Assembly: GCA_016212095.1 (NCBI GenBank)
Contig: JACRHH010000001.1
Coordinates: forward strand, 62,001 to 126,000
Source: Nitrospirota bacterium
GTDB lineage: Bacteria > Nitrospirota > Thermodesulfovibrionia > SZUA-242
Length of the DNA stretch: 64,000 nt
Reading direction: 5' to 3'
Both the position numbers and the translations under genes were made by a program. The first letter of the stretch is position 1, and every line of letters starts with the position of its first letter. This document shows, piece after piece, positions 16,200-25,452 of this stretch. Under the pieces are notes generated by a model. That model was not told the origin of the DNA. It did no database searches and saw nothing but the letters and a program-made list of their open reading frames with translations.

Positions 16200-16982
16200 T
16201 CACTCCGTTTCGGGTTTGACGGTTATTTCAATATCTACAGCGGCGCTCTCAGGCGTGTTGGCTCCATCGGAAAGAGAGGTCAAACGATACCTGTATTTCC
16301 CGATAACCGCGCCCGCGCCCTTGTCGGCATACGACGGCTGATAAACAACGCGGCAGTCGGCTGCGGCTCCGTCTTTCAGCCTGCATACGCGCCAGCCGGA
16401 TGAATTAGTTGTGCCGCCCGGATCGTCCCAGACCAGATATATAGTGTCGCCCGCCATGAATCCATGCGCGCCGGTTGGCGGAATCGGGGCGGAACTTCGT
16501 TCCGGCGGCGGATTGACCTCATTCGCTGCCGGTATTGCCGCCTTTTCCGCCTCCGGCTTTGCCGGGTTCGACGGCAGACTGGATACATTTAGCGTATTTC
16601 TGCTTGCAACTGAATATACATATAAAACGCCCGCCTTCACCGTCTCGTCGTTATATGCCAGTGTCTGCCGCTGTGCTTCCAGCTTTTCGCCGTCGAGCGC
16701 GGCGATAACACGAAACGGAAAATCGTTGTCGGATCGGGAGATGACGTATGCCGCAAGGTTTCGAAACGGCGAACCGTCGGCATTTTTAGCCGGACGGCTC
16801 CAGCTCAGGTGAACCTTGCCATCGCGCTGAACCGCGCGAAGATCGTTTATTGGCGCTGGGCGGTAATCGTCCTCCAGCCTGAGCGGCCCTTTTCTGCCGC
16901 ATGACGCGAGCAGCAACAGGCAGGCAAGCGACAGCAGAAGCGAGCGCAAAATCAGCCGTCTATTTCCTGCCGCGAATGGCAT
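16200..16982 (-). CDS. lipoprotein with LptM-like N-terminus and fibronectin-III-like domains
   Basis: Protein of 260 residues from ATG 16982, overlapping the end of argH by 23 bp. The signal peptide ends in a lipobox LLASC followed by GRKGPL, the same CGxKGPL pattern seen in the small LptM/YifL lipoproteins that often sit next to argH. Unlike those short proteins it continues for about 230 residues with two beta-rich segments resembling fibronectin type III folds (for example [21 protein letters not shown]) joined by a Pro-rich linker. Function is unknown; an envelope role is inferred. Confidence 0.72.
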   Translation of the reverse strand: MPFAAGNRRLILRSLLLSLACLLLLASCGRKGPLRLEDDYRPAPINDLRAVQRDGKVHLSWSRPAKNADGSPFRNLAAYVISRSDNDFPFRVIAALDGEKLEAQRQTLAYNDETVKAGVLYVYSVASRNTLNVSSLPSNPAKPEAEKAAIPAANEVNPPPERSSAPIPPTGAHGFMAGDTIYLVWDDPGGTTNSSGWRVCRLKDGAAADCRVVYQPSYADKGAGAVIGKYRYRLTSLSDGANTPESAAVDIEITVKPETE

Positions 16983-18330
16983 CCAGCCTTGCAAGCACAG
17001 CCTCGCGCGCGGTTCCGCCGTGCGACTTCCGCCGCGATGCGCTGCCGTCAACCGAAAGCCAGCCGTAAACGTCGTCCTTTATCAGGTTCGAGAATCCGGC
17101 GAATTCGTCCATCGTTAGTTCGCCAAGGGTTTTATTGCGGCTAATGCAATAGGCGACCGCCTTTCCGGCAACCTCGTGTGCGTCGCGAAACGGCAGTCCG
17201 GCCTCAACCAGATAATCGGCCAGATCGGTGGCCGTGGCGTAGCCGCCCTCGGCGGCCTCGCGCATCCGCGCCGCCTTCACCTTCATCTTCGGAATCATCC
17301 GGGCCATCACATCCAATGCCGCCTTCACGGTGTCAACCGCGTCGAAAATGGCCTCCTTGTCCTCCTGCATGTCGCGGTTATAGGCAAGCGGAAGCCCCTT
17401 CATTATAGTAAGGAGGGTAAAAAGACTGCCGTAAACCCTGCCGGTTTTGCCGCGCGTAAGCTCGGCAACATCGGGATTTTTCTTCTGCGGCATGATCGAC
17501 GAGCCGGTGGCGAAGGAATCGGGCAGGTCTATGAAGCCGAACTCGCCGGACGCCCACAGGATAATGTCCTCGCTCAGGCGCGACAGATGCATCATAGTAA
17601 TTGCGCAGCACGAAAGAAACTCTATGGCGAAATCACGGTCTGAAACCGCGTCCATGCTGTTTTCGGAAATTGCGGCAAACCCAAGCTGTTTTGCCACGAA
17701 ATGCCTGTCTATCGGAAAAGTTGTTCCGGCAAGCGCGGCGGAACCGAGCGGCAGAACACTTATGCGCTTGAGCGTGTCGCTGAATCGATCAGCGTCGCGC
17801 GCGGCCATCTCATGATACGCAAGCAGATGATGCGCGAACAGCACCGGCTGGGCGCGTTGAAGATGCGTGTAGCCGGGCATCACCGCGTCTGTGTTCTTCT
17901 CGGCGAGCGTGACGAGTGCGCGCCGAAACCGTTCGAGAAGGCCGATAATCGCGGTTGTTTCATCGCGCAGATAGAGCCTGATGTCGAGCGCAACCTGATC
18001 GTTCCGGCTTCTGGCAGTATGCAGCCTGCCGCCCACCGGGCCGATCTTCTCGGTGAGCCGCGCCTCGATGTTCATATGTATGTCTTCATATTCGCGCCGG
18101 AAAACGAACTCGCCGCGTTCGATTTCGCCGGCGATTTCCTTCAGCGCCTTAACAATAATTTCGGCGTCCTGCCGCGGAATGATCTTCTGCCGGCCAAGCA
18201 TTCTGGCGTGGGCGATGCTGCCCGTGATGTCGTGCCGCCAGAGCCGCCTGTCGTATGAGATTGATTCGGTGTATGTTTCAACAGCCTCGTTTGTTCCGGC
18301 GGAGAACCTGCCGCCCCATAGCTTTTTCAT
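16960..18330 (-). CDS. argH: argininosuccinate lyase
   Basis: Protein of 456 residues from ATG 18330 ([12 protein letters not shown]), the usual ArgH start; an upstream in-frame start would add 12 unrelated residues. The fumarase/aspartase superfamily signature [12 protein letters not shown] is present, as are [12 protein letters not shown] and [11 protein letters not shown]. The enzyme splits argininosuccinate to arginine and fumarate in the last step of arginine synthesis. The C-terminus keeps the family [11 protein letters not shown] motif. No other arg genes are in the window. Confidence 0.96.
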   Translation of the reverse strand: MKKLWGGRFSAGTNEAVETYTESISYDRRLWRHDITGSIAHARMLGRQKIIPRQDAEIIVKALKEIAGEIERGEFVFRREYEDIHMNIEARLTEKIGPVGGRLHTARSRNDQVALDIRLYLRDETTAIIGLLERFRRALVTLAEKNTDAVMPGYTHLQRAQPVLFAHHLLAYHEMAARDADRFSDTLKRISVLPLGSAALAGTTFPIDRHFVAKQLGFAAISENSMDAVSDRDFAIEFLSCCAITMMHLSRLSEDIILWASGEFGFIDLPDSFATGSSIMPQKKNPDVAELTRGKTGRVYGSLFTLLTIMKGLPLAYNRDMQEDKEAIFDAVDTVKAALDVMARMIPKMKVKAARMREAAEGGYATATDLADYLVEAGLPFRDAHEVAGKAVAYCISRNKTLGELTMDEFAGFSNLIKDDVYGWLSVDGSASRRKSHGGTAREAVLARLDAIRGRK

Positions 18331-18632
18331 GCCACGTAGAATAATCGGCGGGCCGGAAGGTGTCAAGCAGCCGACTGGTTACGGATGCCTCCGCATGTGT
18401 AGCTGCCTGTTTGGTAAATGAACGCGTAATGCCTTGATTGCATGTCATTAAATCGCCATGTTGTCAATTGTTTTGCATTGACAACCGCCGCCAATCTGCC
18501 TTTAAATACTGCGAAAAATAATGCCCGTTGATACTGGGTGGATATTAACAACGTCGGCCACATCTCGCAAACTAAACACAAAAGGCTTTCCGCGTTAAGG
18601 GGCGGAAGATATAAATATCCTGGAGGGGTTTC
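18331..18632. other. intergenic region with candidate promoter
   Basis: About 300 bp, more AT-rich than its surroundings, between divergent argH and a small lipoprotein gene. A TTGACA box at 18478-18483 followed at 18-19 bp by TTAAATA (18502-18508) is a weak sigma-70-like candidate for the lipoprotein. A clear ribosome site (GGAGG) precedes the ATG at 18633. I see no gene or riboswitch. Confidence 0.4.
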
Positions 18633-18872
18633 ATGAGGGGTTTCAATCGTTTCAGTCGTTTTGCGCTGTTATTGGCATTGTCGGCAGCCGTGCTTGCGGG
18701 TTGCGGCGGTGACAGGGAGGAAAGCAAGAAAATCACGCAGCAGCACATGTCGTCTCAACTCGAAAACGGCGAGATGCCGCAAATGGAGCAGATGCCGCGT
18801 AGCGCAGGCCCGGAGCCGGTTTCCGGAGCGGAGTCTGGGGCGAGTAATTCCGCCATTAATTCTAATGATTGA
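18633..18872 (+). CDS. small lipoprotein
   Basis: Protein of 79 residues with a signal peptide and lipobox (AAVLAGC) followed by GGDREESKK. The mature part of about 50 residues is polar, rich in Met, Gln, Ser and Glu, and lacks recognisable domains. A strong ribosome site (TGGAGGGG) lies 6-7 nt before the ATG. It stands alone, convergent with the enhancer-binding regulator whose stop is 25 bp away. Function unknown. Confidence 0.7.
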   Translation: MRGFNRFSRFALLLALSAAVLAGCGGDREESKKITQQHMSSQLENGEMPQMEQMPRSAGPEPVSGAESGASNSAINSND

Positions 18873-18896
18873 ATAACTTATGTAGCGCTGCCTGCA

Positions 18897-20216
18897 TCAA
18901 GACAGGCAATTAATCTGGCGAAGTTTTCGCTGAAGCTGCTGGCGGTAAATGCCCAGCGATGCTGCGGCGCGTGAGATATTGCCGCCGGAATCCCGGAGCG
19001 CGGCAAGTATCACTTCCCGTTCGCGCTCCGCAAGCGCGTGGCGAAGAATAGGCGTGAATGACGTTGGCGCGGCAATTACGCCGCCCTCGCGCATGAATCC
19101 CGGCAGGTCGGCGGGCAGAATCTCCGGGCTGTTTGTAAACGAGATTGCGCGTTCGATTATGTTTTCCAGCTCGCGCACGTTTCCGGGATATGAATGGTTC
19201 ATCAGCGTGTTCATTGCTTCGGGCGATATTCCGCGCACAACCATGTCGCGCCTCTTTCCGGCATGTTTTTCGATGAACCGAATGGCCAGATGCGGAATAT
19301 CGTCCATTCTGTCGCGCAATGGTGGCAGATGAATGTTGATCACGTTCAGGCGGTAGAACAGATCTTCACGGAAAACGTTCTGCCTGCACGCGGCCCTCAA
19401 ATCCTTGTTCGTAGCCGTAATGATACGCACGTCCACCTTGATGGGCCGCATTCCGCCCACCCGCATGATCTCGCCCTCCTGAAGCATTCGGAGAACCTTG
19501 ATCTGGAACATGGGCGAAACATCGCCGATCTCGTCGAAGAAAAGCGTGCCGCCGTGGGCGGATTCAACCAACCCCTTTTTGGTGTAGTTCGCGCCGGTGA
19601 ACGCGCCTTTCTCGAAGCCGAAAAGCTCGGATTCAAGCAGCGTGTCGGGAATCGCGCCGCAGTTGATGCTCACGAACGCGCCGTCGCTTCGGGGGCTCCA
19701 GCGGTGAATCGCGCGCGCCACAAGCTCTTTTCCCGTGCCGGATTCGCCGGTCACCAGAACGTTGCTTTCGCTTGCGGCGGCGCGTGTTATCAGGCCGAAA
19801 ATCTCCTGCATCGCCGCGCTTGTTCCGGTAATTTCGTCGAAACCATACTTGCGGTTCAGGATTTTTTTCTTGTAGCGCCCGATGATCTCGGTCATCACGT
19901 CCGGCGTGAGCGGCTTGGAAACGTAATCGCCCGCGCCAAGCTTCATCGCCTCAACCGCCCTGTTAATGTCAGGATGCGAAAAAGCTATTACCGGAGCCTG
20001 TTTTCTCAGTTCGGTGAGCCGGTAACGCCAGTCCGGAAGATCGAGATCGAGGAACGTGAGATCGTAGCCGGCAGCCGAGGAATTGGCCGCCGAAGAATGG
20101 GCGCTGTCGGTAGCCTCGCCGCTGTCGCCCCTGTCGGCTGATAGCGCGAATCCGCCGGCCTTGTGCGCCGCGCGGATGTTTCCGGCCTCGTTGGAGATGA
20201 TCAGGACGTTGAGCAT
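18897..20216 (-). CDS. sigma-54-dependent transcriptional activator with degenerate receiver
   Basis: Protein of 439 residues of the NtrC family. The AAA+ domain has Walker A GESGTGKE, the sigma-54 contact loop GAFTGAN, Walker B GGTLFFDEIGD and arginine-finger region. A Fis-type HTH closes the protein (GNISRAAASLGIYRQQLQRKL). The N-terminal receiver keeps an Asp (57 or 59 in LTFLDLDLPD) and Lys101, but the acidic Mg-binding pair is replaced (LIISNEA) and a Ser/Ala-rich insert sits at about 24-50. Phosphorylation is therefore doubtful. No cognate kinase is adjacent; the target may be the polysaccharide genes just upstream (inference). Confidence 0.9.
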   Translation of the reverse strand: MLNVLIISNEAGNIRAAHKAGGFALSADRGDSGEATDSAHSSAANSSAAGYDLTFLDLDLPDWRYRLTELRKQAPVIAFSHPDINRAVEAMKLGAGDYVSKPLTPDVMTEIIGRYKKKILNRKYGFDEITGTSAAMQEIFGLITRAAASESNVLVTGESGTGKELVARAIHRWSPRSDGAFVSINCGAIPDTLLESELFGFEKGAFTGANYTKKGLVESAHGGTLFFDEIGDVSPMFQIKVLRMLQEGEIMRVGGMRPIKVDVRIITATNKDLRAACRQNVFREDLFYRLNVINIHLPPLRDRMDDIPHLAIRFIEKHAGKRRDMVVRGISPEAMNTLMNHSYPGNVRELENIIERAISFTNSPEILPADLPGFMREGGVIAAPTSFTPILRHALAEREREVILAALRDSGGNISRAAASLGIYRQQLQRKLRQINCLS

Positions 20217-20237
20217 TGGCGCAACATTTTATACAAG

Positions 20238-21200
20238 CTACCCCTTCAGCCGCTCCCACCATGCGCGGTTGTCGCGATACCAGCCGACCGTGCGCTCGAT
20301 TCCCTCATCGAACGAAACCGACGGCTTCCAGCCAAGCTCTCGCCTGATCTTCGAGTTGTCGAGCGCGTAGCGGAAATCGTGGCCAAGGCGGTCTGTCACA
20401 AAATCTATCCGCGAATCATCCCGTCCCATAAGCGCGAGAACCTTGTGCGCCACTTCGATGTTGCGCACCTCAGACTCGCCGCCAACGTTGTAAACGCTTC
20501 CGGGCGCGGCGCGTTCCAAAACGGCGAGAATAGCGCGGCAGTTGTCCTCAACGAAAAGCCAGTCGCGGATGTTGCGGCCATCGCCGTAAACCGGAATCCG
20601 CCCGCCGTCCGAAAGATTCGTCACCATCAGCGGTATGAATTTCTCAGGGAACTGATAAGGGCCGTAGTTGTTCGACGGCCGCACGGTTGCCACAGGCATT
20701 CCGTGGGTTTCGAAGTATGAGCGCACCAGCAGATCGGCCCCGGCCTTCGACGCGGAGTATGGCGAATTCGGCGCAAGCGGGGTTTCCTCGGTGAATATGC
20801 CGGAGTCGCCGAGCGTTCCGTAAACCTCGTCCGTGGATATATGGACGAATTTCCCAACGCCAGCCCTCCGCGCGGCATCGAGCATGGTCTGCGTTCCGAC
20901 AACGTTGGTTATCACGAACGGGCGGCTGTCCTGAATGGAGCGATCTACATGGCTTTCCGCCGCAAAGTGAACCACCGCGTCAACGCCCGCCATCGCCGCC
21001 GAGACCGCAGCCTCATCCTCGATTCGCCCCTGAACAAACGAATAACGCGGACTGGAGGCGACATCAGCCAGATTGGCCAAGTTTCCGGCGTAGGTGAGCG
21101 CATCAAGGTTTACAACCCGCAAATCAGTCTCGCGCAGAACCATCCGGACGAAGTTCGATCCGATGAATCCGCATCCGCCGGTGACAAGTATTTTTTTCAT
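20238..21200 (-). CDS. rfbB: dTDP-glucose 4,6-dehydratase
   Basis: Protein of 320 residues, extended SDR family. NAD-binding GGCGFIGSN, catalytic STDEVYG and YSASK are present, and the C-terminus (RYALDNSKIRRELGW) is typical of RfbB/RmlB. It dehydrates dTDP-glucose to dTDP-4-keto-6-deoxyglucose, the branch point to rhamnose and other deoxysugars. It follows ugd by 12 bp in the same minus-strand operon; the remaining rml genes are not in the window. Confidence 0.92.
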   Translation of the reverse strand: MKKILVTGGCGFIGSNFVRMVLRETDLRVVNLDALTYAGNLANLADVASSPRYSFVQGRIEDEAAVSAAMAGVDAVVHFAAESHVDRSIQDSRPFVITNVVGTQTMLDAARRAGVGKFVHISTDEVYGTLGDSGIFTEETPLAPNSPYSASKAGADLLVRSYFETHGMPVATVRPSNNYGPYQFPEKFIPLMVTNLSDGGRIPVYGDGRNIRDWLFVEDNCRAILAVLERAAPGSVYNVGGESEVRNIEVAHKVLALMGRDDSRIDFVTDRLGHDFRYALDNSKIRRELGWKPSVSFDEGIERTVGWYRDNRAWWERLKG

Positions 21201-21212
21201 CGTTTCCCTCCC

Positions 21213-22520
21213 TCATCCCCGGCCAACGCCGATATATTCAAATCCTGCCGCTCGCATCGAATCCGGATCGTAAACATTTCGCAGATCGACGAACACAGGC
21301 GTGCTCATCAATTTCTTCAGCCTCACAAGATCGAGGGCGCGATATTCGTTCCACTCGGTCATCAGAACAACGCAGTCCGCTCCCGCACAGGCGTCATACG
21401 GATCATTCACGCAGACTATTTCAGGCATCATCCTTCCGGCCACGTCCATTCCCTGCGGATCGTGAGCGCGAACAGCCGCGCCCTTTTCTATCAGCGCCGG
21501 AAGGATGGTGAGCGCCGGGGCGTCGCGCATGTCGTCGGTCTGCGGCTTGAACGTAAGCCCAAGCACGGCAATGGTTTTTCCAGCCTCGCTTCCGCCGAGC
21601 GCCTCGCGAATCTTTCGCACCATTCTGGCCTTCTGCGCCGAGTTCACCTCAACCACGGTTTCCACGATGCGAAGCGGCGAGCCATGCTCCTGCGCAATGC
21701 GTATGAGCGCGAGCGTGTCCTTCGGGAAGCACGAGCCGCCGTAGCCGGGGCCGGGATGCAGGAATTTCCGCCCGATGCGTCCGTCAAGCCCGATGCCCTT
21801 TGCAAGCGAAACAACGTCGCCGCCCACGGCCTCGCAAAGGTTTGCGATTTCGTTGATGAAACTGATTTTCACCGCCAGAAACGCATTGGCCGCGTACTTG
21901 ATCAATTCGGCGGTCTCAATTCCGGTGACAACCATTGGCGTCTCGATGAGATACAGCGGCTTGTAGAGCTGCTTGAGCACGTCGGCGGCGCGCTCGTTGT
22001 CCACGCCCAGAACCACGCGGTCGGGGCGCATGAAATCGTTAATCGCCGCGCCCTCGCGCAGGAATTCCGGGTTCGAGGCAACGTCGAAGTCGGCGCCCGG
22101 ATTTGTTTCCCTTATAATCCGCGCCACTTGACGCGCGGTTCCAACCGGCACTGTGCTTTTATCCACCACAACTGTGTAACCGGTCAGATACGCGGCAATT
22201 TCCTTTGCCGCCCCATAAACATAGCCCAAATCAGCGTATCCGTCGCCGCGCCTCGATGACGGCGTGCCGACCGCAATAAAAACAGCGTCGGCCCCCGCAA
22301 CCGCCGACTGGGTATCCGTGGTGAAGGTCAATCTTCCCGCAGATGAATTGCGGGCCACAAGTTCGTCAAGCCCCGGCTCGTAGATCGGGATTCCACCCTG
22401 CCTGAGCGCCTCAACCTTGCCGGCGTCCTTATCGACGCAGATCACATGATGTCCGAATTCAGAAAAACACGCGCCGGAAACCAGTCCGACGTAACCGGTG
22501 CCAATTACAGCGATTTTCAT
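21213..22520 (-). CDS. ugd: UDP-glucose 6-dehydrogenase
   Basis: Protein of 435 residues. The N-terminal Rossmann motif is GTGYVGLVSG, the catalytic cysteine lies in GGSCFPKD, and the C-terminal domain has LGLTFKPQTDDMRDAP. It oxidises UDP-glucose to UDP-glucuronate with two NAD+. The UDP-glucuronate epimerase-like gene about 730 bp upstream in the same operon would use the product. Its start directly follows the HEPN gene stop, so the toxin-antitoxin pair is co-transcribed with it. Confidence 0.94.
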   Translation of the reverse strand: MKIAVIGTGYVGLVSGACFSEFGHHVICVDKDAGKVEALRQGGIPIYEPGLDELVARNSSAGRLTFTTDTQSAVAGADAVFIAVGTPSSRRGDGYADLGYVYGAAKEIAAYLTGYTVVVDKSTVPVGTARQVARIIRETNPGADFDVASNPEFLREGAAINDFMRPDRVVLGVDNERAADVLKQLYKPLYLIETPMVVTGIETAELIKYAANAFLAVKISFINEIANLCEAVGGDVVSLAKGIGLDGRIGRKFLHPGPGYGGSCFPKDTLALIRIAQEHGSPLRIVETVVEVNSAQKARMVRKIREALGGSEAGKTIAVLGLTFKPQTDDMRDAPALTILPALIEKGAAVRAHDPQGMDVAGRMMPEIVCVNDPYDACAGADCVVLMTEWNEYRALDLVRLKKLMSTPVFVDLRNVYDPDSMRAAGFEYIGVGRG

Positions 22521-22919
22521 TTATTGCCGCTTCTCCAATAGAAATTTTATTTTTCCAGCAACTTCCCCGGCCGCGCTGCGCATTTCCATTGCCTTGGACA
22601 GCGAGTAATTTGTTGGCCAATGCACCGGGTAGCGGGTATCGATATATGCGGTGTTCAGCGCCTCGCAATCATTCATGAGTTCATTCAGTGAAGGTTCCCT
22701 TGTCTCACAGATTTTAAGCAGGTAAATCAGATTGTGAAGCTTCACGAATTCCAGGTCGTGGGCGACAATAAACGCCTTCAGATATTTTTCGGCGGCCTGA
22801 TGAAAATGGAAGCATATCTGAGCATAAAATCCGCTGTCTTCATCGAGATTGGCGCTTGCGAAGTTGAAATCCTCGTCGGCCTTGCAGAGCCATTCACTGA
22901 CAATCGCCGGATCAGCCAT
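22521..22919 (-). CDS. HEPN domain protein of an MNT/HEPN pair
   Basis: Protein of 132 residues from ATG 22919; an in-frame start 21 bp upstream also exists. The sequence is alpha-helical with the HEPN family features WLCKADEDFNFA, FHFHQAAEKYLKAF and DTRYP...H. HEPN proteins paired with a small nucleotidyltransferase form type VII-like toxin-antitoxin modules, the HEPN part often being an RNase. Here the R-x3-H variant (RYPVH) departs from the R-x4-6-H rule, so activity is uncertain. It overlaps the nucleotidyltransferase gene by 8 bp. Confidence 0.82.
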   Translation of the reverse strand: MADPAIVSEWLCKADEDFNFASANLDEDSGFYAQICFHFHQAAEKYLKAFIVAHDLEFVKLHNLIYLLKICETREPSLNELMNDCEALNTAYIDTRYPVHWPTNYSLSKAMEMRSAAGEVAGKIKFLLEKRQ

Positions 22920-23229
22920 ACAGCAACCTGCCTTTTTCAAACACCCTTTTCATGAACGGATCGCCCATGGAGAGCCGTTCACTGACCTCGCCGGGTTTGT
23001 ACACCAAATAATCAACGGGCACATCCACATTCATGAGGTGATACAACTCCATTATCCTGTCGGCCCCATAGTGCGGAACATCCTCCTTAACGATAAGAAG
23101 ATCGATATCATTCGCAGCCTCGCCCCCCCATGCGGCTGAACCGAACAGAATAATCTTTTCCGGCTTGTAGCAAGATACGAGCCGGGACGTAATACTCTCC
23201 AGTTCACGGGTTATGGTCGCTCTGTCCAT
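22912..23229 (-). CDS. minimal nucleotidyltransferase (MNT) of an MNT/HEPN pair
   Basis: Protein of 105 residues with the nucleotidyltransferase motif GSAAWGGEAANDIDLL (about 30-45), matching the GSxxxG...DxD pattern, and a third acidic position in VDYLVY. In characterised pairs the MNT protein is the antitoxin that modifies or binds the HEPN toxin. It is the first gene of the pair and lies 19 bp downstream of the epimerase gene, inside a polysaccharide operon. Confidence 0.85.
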   Translation of the reverse strand: MDRATITRELESITSRLVSCYKPEKIILFGSAAWGGEAANDIDLLIVKEDVPHYGADRIMELYHLMNVDVPVDYLVYKPGEVSERLSMGDPFMKRVFEKGRLLYG

Positions 23230-23248
23230 ACTGTTATTGATAACGCTC

Positions 23249-24223
23249 TCAAACCTTATAAAACTCCCTGTACCATTTTACGAATTCGGCCAGCCCGTCC
23301 TCAATTCGCGTTGACGGCTTGAATCCGGCATCCGCCACAAGCTCGTCGATGTCGGCGTATGTCTCCGGAACATCGCCCGGCTGGATCGGCAGATATTCCT
23401 TCCGTGCCTCACGGCCAAGCAAGCGTTCCAGAACCTCGATGAAATATGAAAGTTCTTCCGGCTTGTTGTTGCCGATATTATACAGCTTGTACGGCGGCGT
23501 TCCTCCACCTGCTGCCGGCGGCATGTGCATCACCCGCACAACGCCCTCCACAATGTCGTCGATATATGTGAAATCGCGGCGCATCTTGCCGAAGTTGAAC
23601 ACCTTGATCGGCTTGTCGTCCAGAATCGCCTTCGTGAACAGGAAGTACGCCATGTCCGGACGCCCCATCGGGCCGTAGACCGTGAAAAAACGAAGCCCTG
23701 TGGTCGGAATGGCATAAAGATGGCTGTATGTGTGGGCCATCAGTTCGTTCGCCTTTTTGGTGGCGGCGTAGAGCGAAACCGGGTGATCCACGTTGTCGCC
23801 AACCGAAAACGGCTGTTTTTTGTTCGCGCCGTAAACCGAGCTGGACGACGCGTAAACCAGATGCTTCACGCCCGAATGCCTGCAACCCTCAAGAACATGC
23901 GCGAATCCGGCAAGGTTGCTGTCGACATACGCCAGCGGGTTTTCGAGCGAATAGCGCACGCCTGCCTGCGCCGCAAGGTTCACCACCATGTCGAATTTTT
24001 CACGCGCAAACAGATCGGCCATTCCCGCGCGATCCGCCAAGTCCATGCGAATGAAGCGGAAACCGTCATGTCCGGCAATAAGCTTCAGCCGTGCTTCTTT
24101 CAGCCGCACGTCGTAATAGTCGTTCAGGTTATCGATGCCGACAACTTCATGTCCGTCGTTCAACAGGCGGGCCGAAAGCGCCGCGCCGATAAAACCCGCC
24201 GCGCCGGTAACGAGGATTTTCAT
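23249..24223 (-). CDS. UDP-glucuronate 4-epimerase-like SDR enzyme
   Basis: Protein of 324 residues from ATG 24223, which overlaps the cysQ stop by 4 bp (ATGA). Extended SDR features: GAAGFIGAA, SSSSVYG and YAATKKANE. Sequence such as NDYYDVRLKEARL and the FFTVYGPMGRPDMA segment match UDP-glucuronate 4-epimerases (LspL/CapI type), which make UDP-galacturonate. Co-occurrence with ugd supports that reaction, but other UDP-sugar epimerases cannot be excluded. Confidence 0.85.
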   Translation of the reverse strand: MKILVTGAAGFIGAALSARLLNDGHEVVGIDNLNDYYDVRLKEARLKLIAGHDGFRFIRMDLADRAGMADLFAREKFDMVVNLAAQAGVRYSLENPLAYVDSNLAGFAHVLEGCRHSGVKHLVYASSSSVYGANKKQPFSVGDNVDHPVSLYAATKKANELMAHTYSHLYAIPTTGLRFFTVYGPMGRPDMAYFLFTKAILDDKPIKVFNFGKMRRDFTYIDDIVEGVVRVMHMPPAAGGGTPPYKLYNIGNNKPEELSYFIEVLERLLGREARKEYLPIQPGDVPETYADIDELVADAGFKPSTRIEDGLAEFVKWYREFYKV

Positions 24224-24987
24224 GCGGCGCACCCCCTCACTATGAACTTCCCGTTCTTGATGATCTGCTTGTTGTACTGAAGGCGTCCGCCGTCAAGATC
24301 GACAACCTCCCCGCCCGCCGCCTCAACTATCGCCTGCCCGGCGGCTGTGTCCCACTCCCATGTGGGGCCGAAGCGCGGGTAAAGATCGGCACTGCCGTCG
24401 GCCACAAGGCAGAACTTTAGCGCGCTTCCCGCCGAAACGTCATCCTTCACGCTTATTCCTGAAAGATACTCTTCAAGCTCAGGCGACGGATGCGATCTGC
24501 TTTTTACGACTGTCAGCGGCTCGCCGCACGGAACGCCGGAAACGCCGATGCGCTCGCCGGTCAGGTTATCCGCCGATCCGCGCCATGCGCCGCCTTCAAC
24601 CGAACCGTAATACAGCTTGCCGGTCACCGGAACGTGAAGCACGCCAAGTATCGGGTAAACGCCTTCCACCAACGCGATGTTCACGGTAAACTCGCCGTTG
24701 CGTTTCACAAATTCCTTCGTGCCGTCAAGCGGATCGACAAGCCAGAATCGGCTCCAGCCCCTGCGCGTTTCGTAATCGGCCTGTTCGAGAGATTCCTCCG
24801 AAACAACCGGGATGCCGGGAAACGCCCGTGAAAGCCCTTCGGCAATCACCTCGTGCGACATGCGGTCTGCCCGCGTGAGCGGCGATTTGTCGTCCTTGTA
24901 ATCCACCGAAAAGTCGGTGGCGTAAACCTCAAGTATTTTGCGGCCAGCCTCGACGGCAAGCCGTTTGGCAACTTCGAGATGATTCAT
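24220..24987 (-). CDS. cysQ: 3'(2'),5'-bisphosphate nucleotidase
   Basis: Protein of 255 residues of the inositol monophosphatase superfamily. Metal-binding motifs: SEES and DPLDGTKEF, plus WEWDTAAGQAIVEAAGG near the C-terminus. CysQ removes the 3'-phosphate from PAP formed in sulfate assimilation and sulfation. No sulfate-assimilation genes are nearby; the adjacent epimerase and polysaccharide genes leave open a role in recycling PAP from sulfotransferases (inference). It follows rimI by 12 bp. Confidence 0.9.
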   Translation of the reverse strand: MNHLEVAKRLAVEAGRKILEVYATDFSVDYKDDKSPLTRADRMSHEVIAEGLSRAFPGIPVVSEESLEQADYETRRGWSRFWLVDPLDGTKEFVKRNGEFTVNIALVEGVYPILGVLHVPVTGKLYYGSVEGGAWRGSADNLTGERIGVSGVPCGEPLTVVKSRSHPSPELEEYLSGISVKDDVSAGSALKFCLVADGSADLYPRFGPTWEWDTAAGQAIVEAAGGEVVDLDGGRLQYNKQIIKNGKFIVRGCAA

Positions 24988-24999
24988 CAGCCCTCCAAA

Positions 25000-25452
25000 T
25001 TATAAATCCGCAAACATCACGGCTGCGTTCTCAACCGGATTGCGGTAATATTCTTTTCGTGCGGCAAGCCGCTTGAAACCGAACCGTTCGTAAAGACCTA
25101 TCGCCGCCGCGTTCGACTCCCGCACCTCAAGCGATACCCTCACAACGCCAAGTTTTTTCAATTCTCCCATCGCATGGCGAAGCAGCTTGCCGCCAATTCC
25201 GCGCCGCCGCATCGACGGCGAAACGGCAAGCTTCAGCACCTCGCCGCCGTCCTCAACCCGGCGGCATATGATAAAGCCGATAACCCTGCCGTCAGCCGAC
25301 ACCGCCACCCACGGAAGCGAATGCGCGCATGAAAGTTCGGATTCAAACGATTCCATCGACCACGGATTCAGACAGGATGATCGTTCTATGCGGCGCGCTT
25401 CTTCAAGATGACGGAAACCCATTGCGGTTATGAGGACGCTTTCGCCGGTCAC
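25000..25452 (-). CDS. rimI: ribosomal-protein-alanine N-acetyltransferase
   Basis: Protein of 150 residues, one GNAT domain. The acetyl-CoA loop is MRRRGIGGKLL, preceded by LKLAVSP, and the C-terminal part has VSLEVRESNAAAIGLYERFGF and RKEYYRNP, all typical of RimI. It acetylates the N-terminus of ribosomal protein S18. RimI and TsaB are often neighbours; here tsaB lies upstream in the same direction, with a ParE module inserted between them. The start abuts the ParE stop. Confidence 0.88.
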   Translation of the reverse strand: MTGESVLITAMGFRHLEEARRIERSSCLNPWSMESFESELSCAHSLPWVAVSADGRVIGFIICRRVEDGGEVLKLAVSPSMRRRGIGGKLLRHAMGELKKLGVVRVSLEVRESNAAAIGLYERFGFKRLAARKEYYRNPVENAAVMFADL

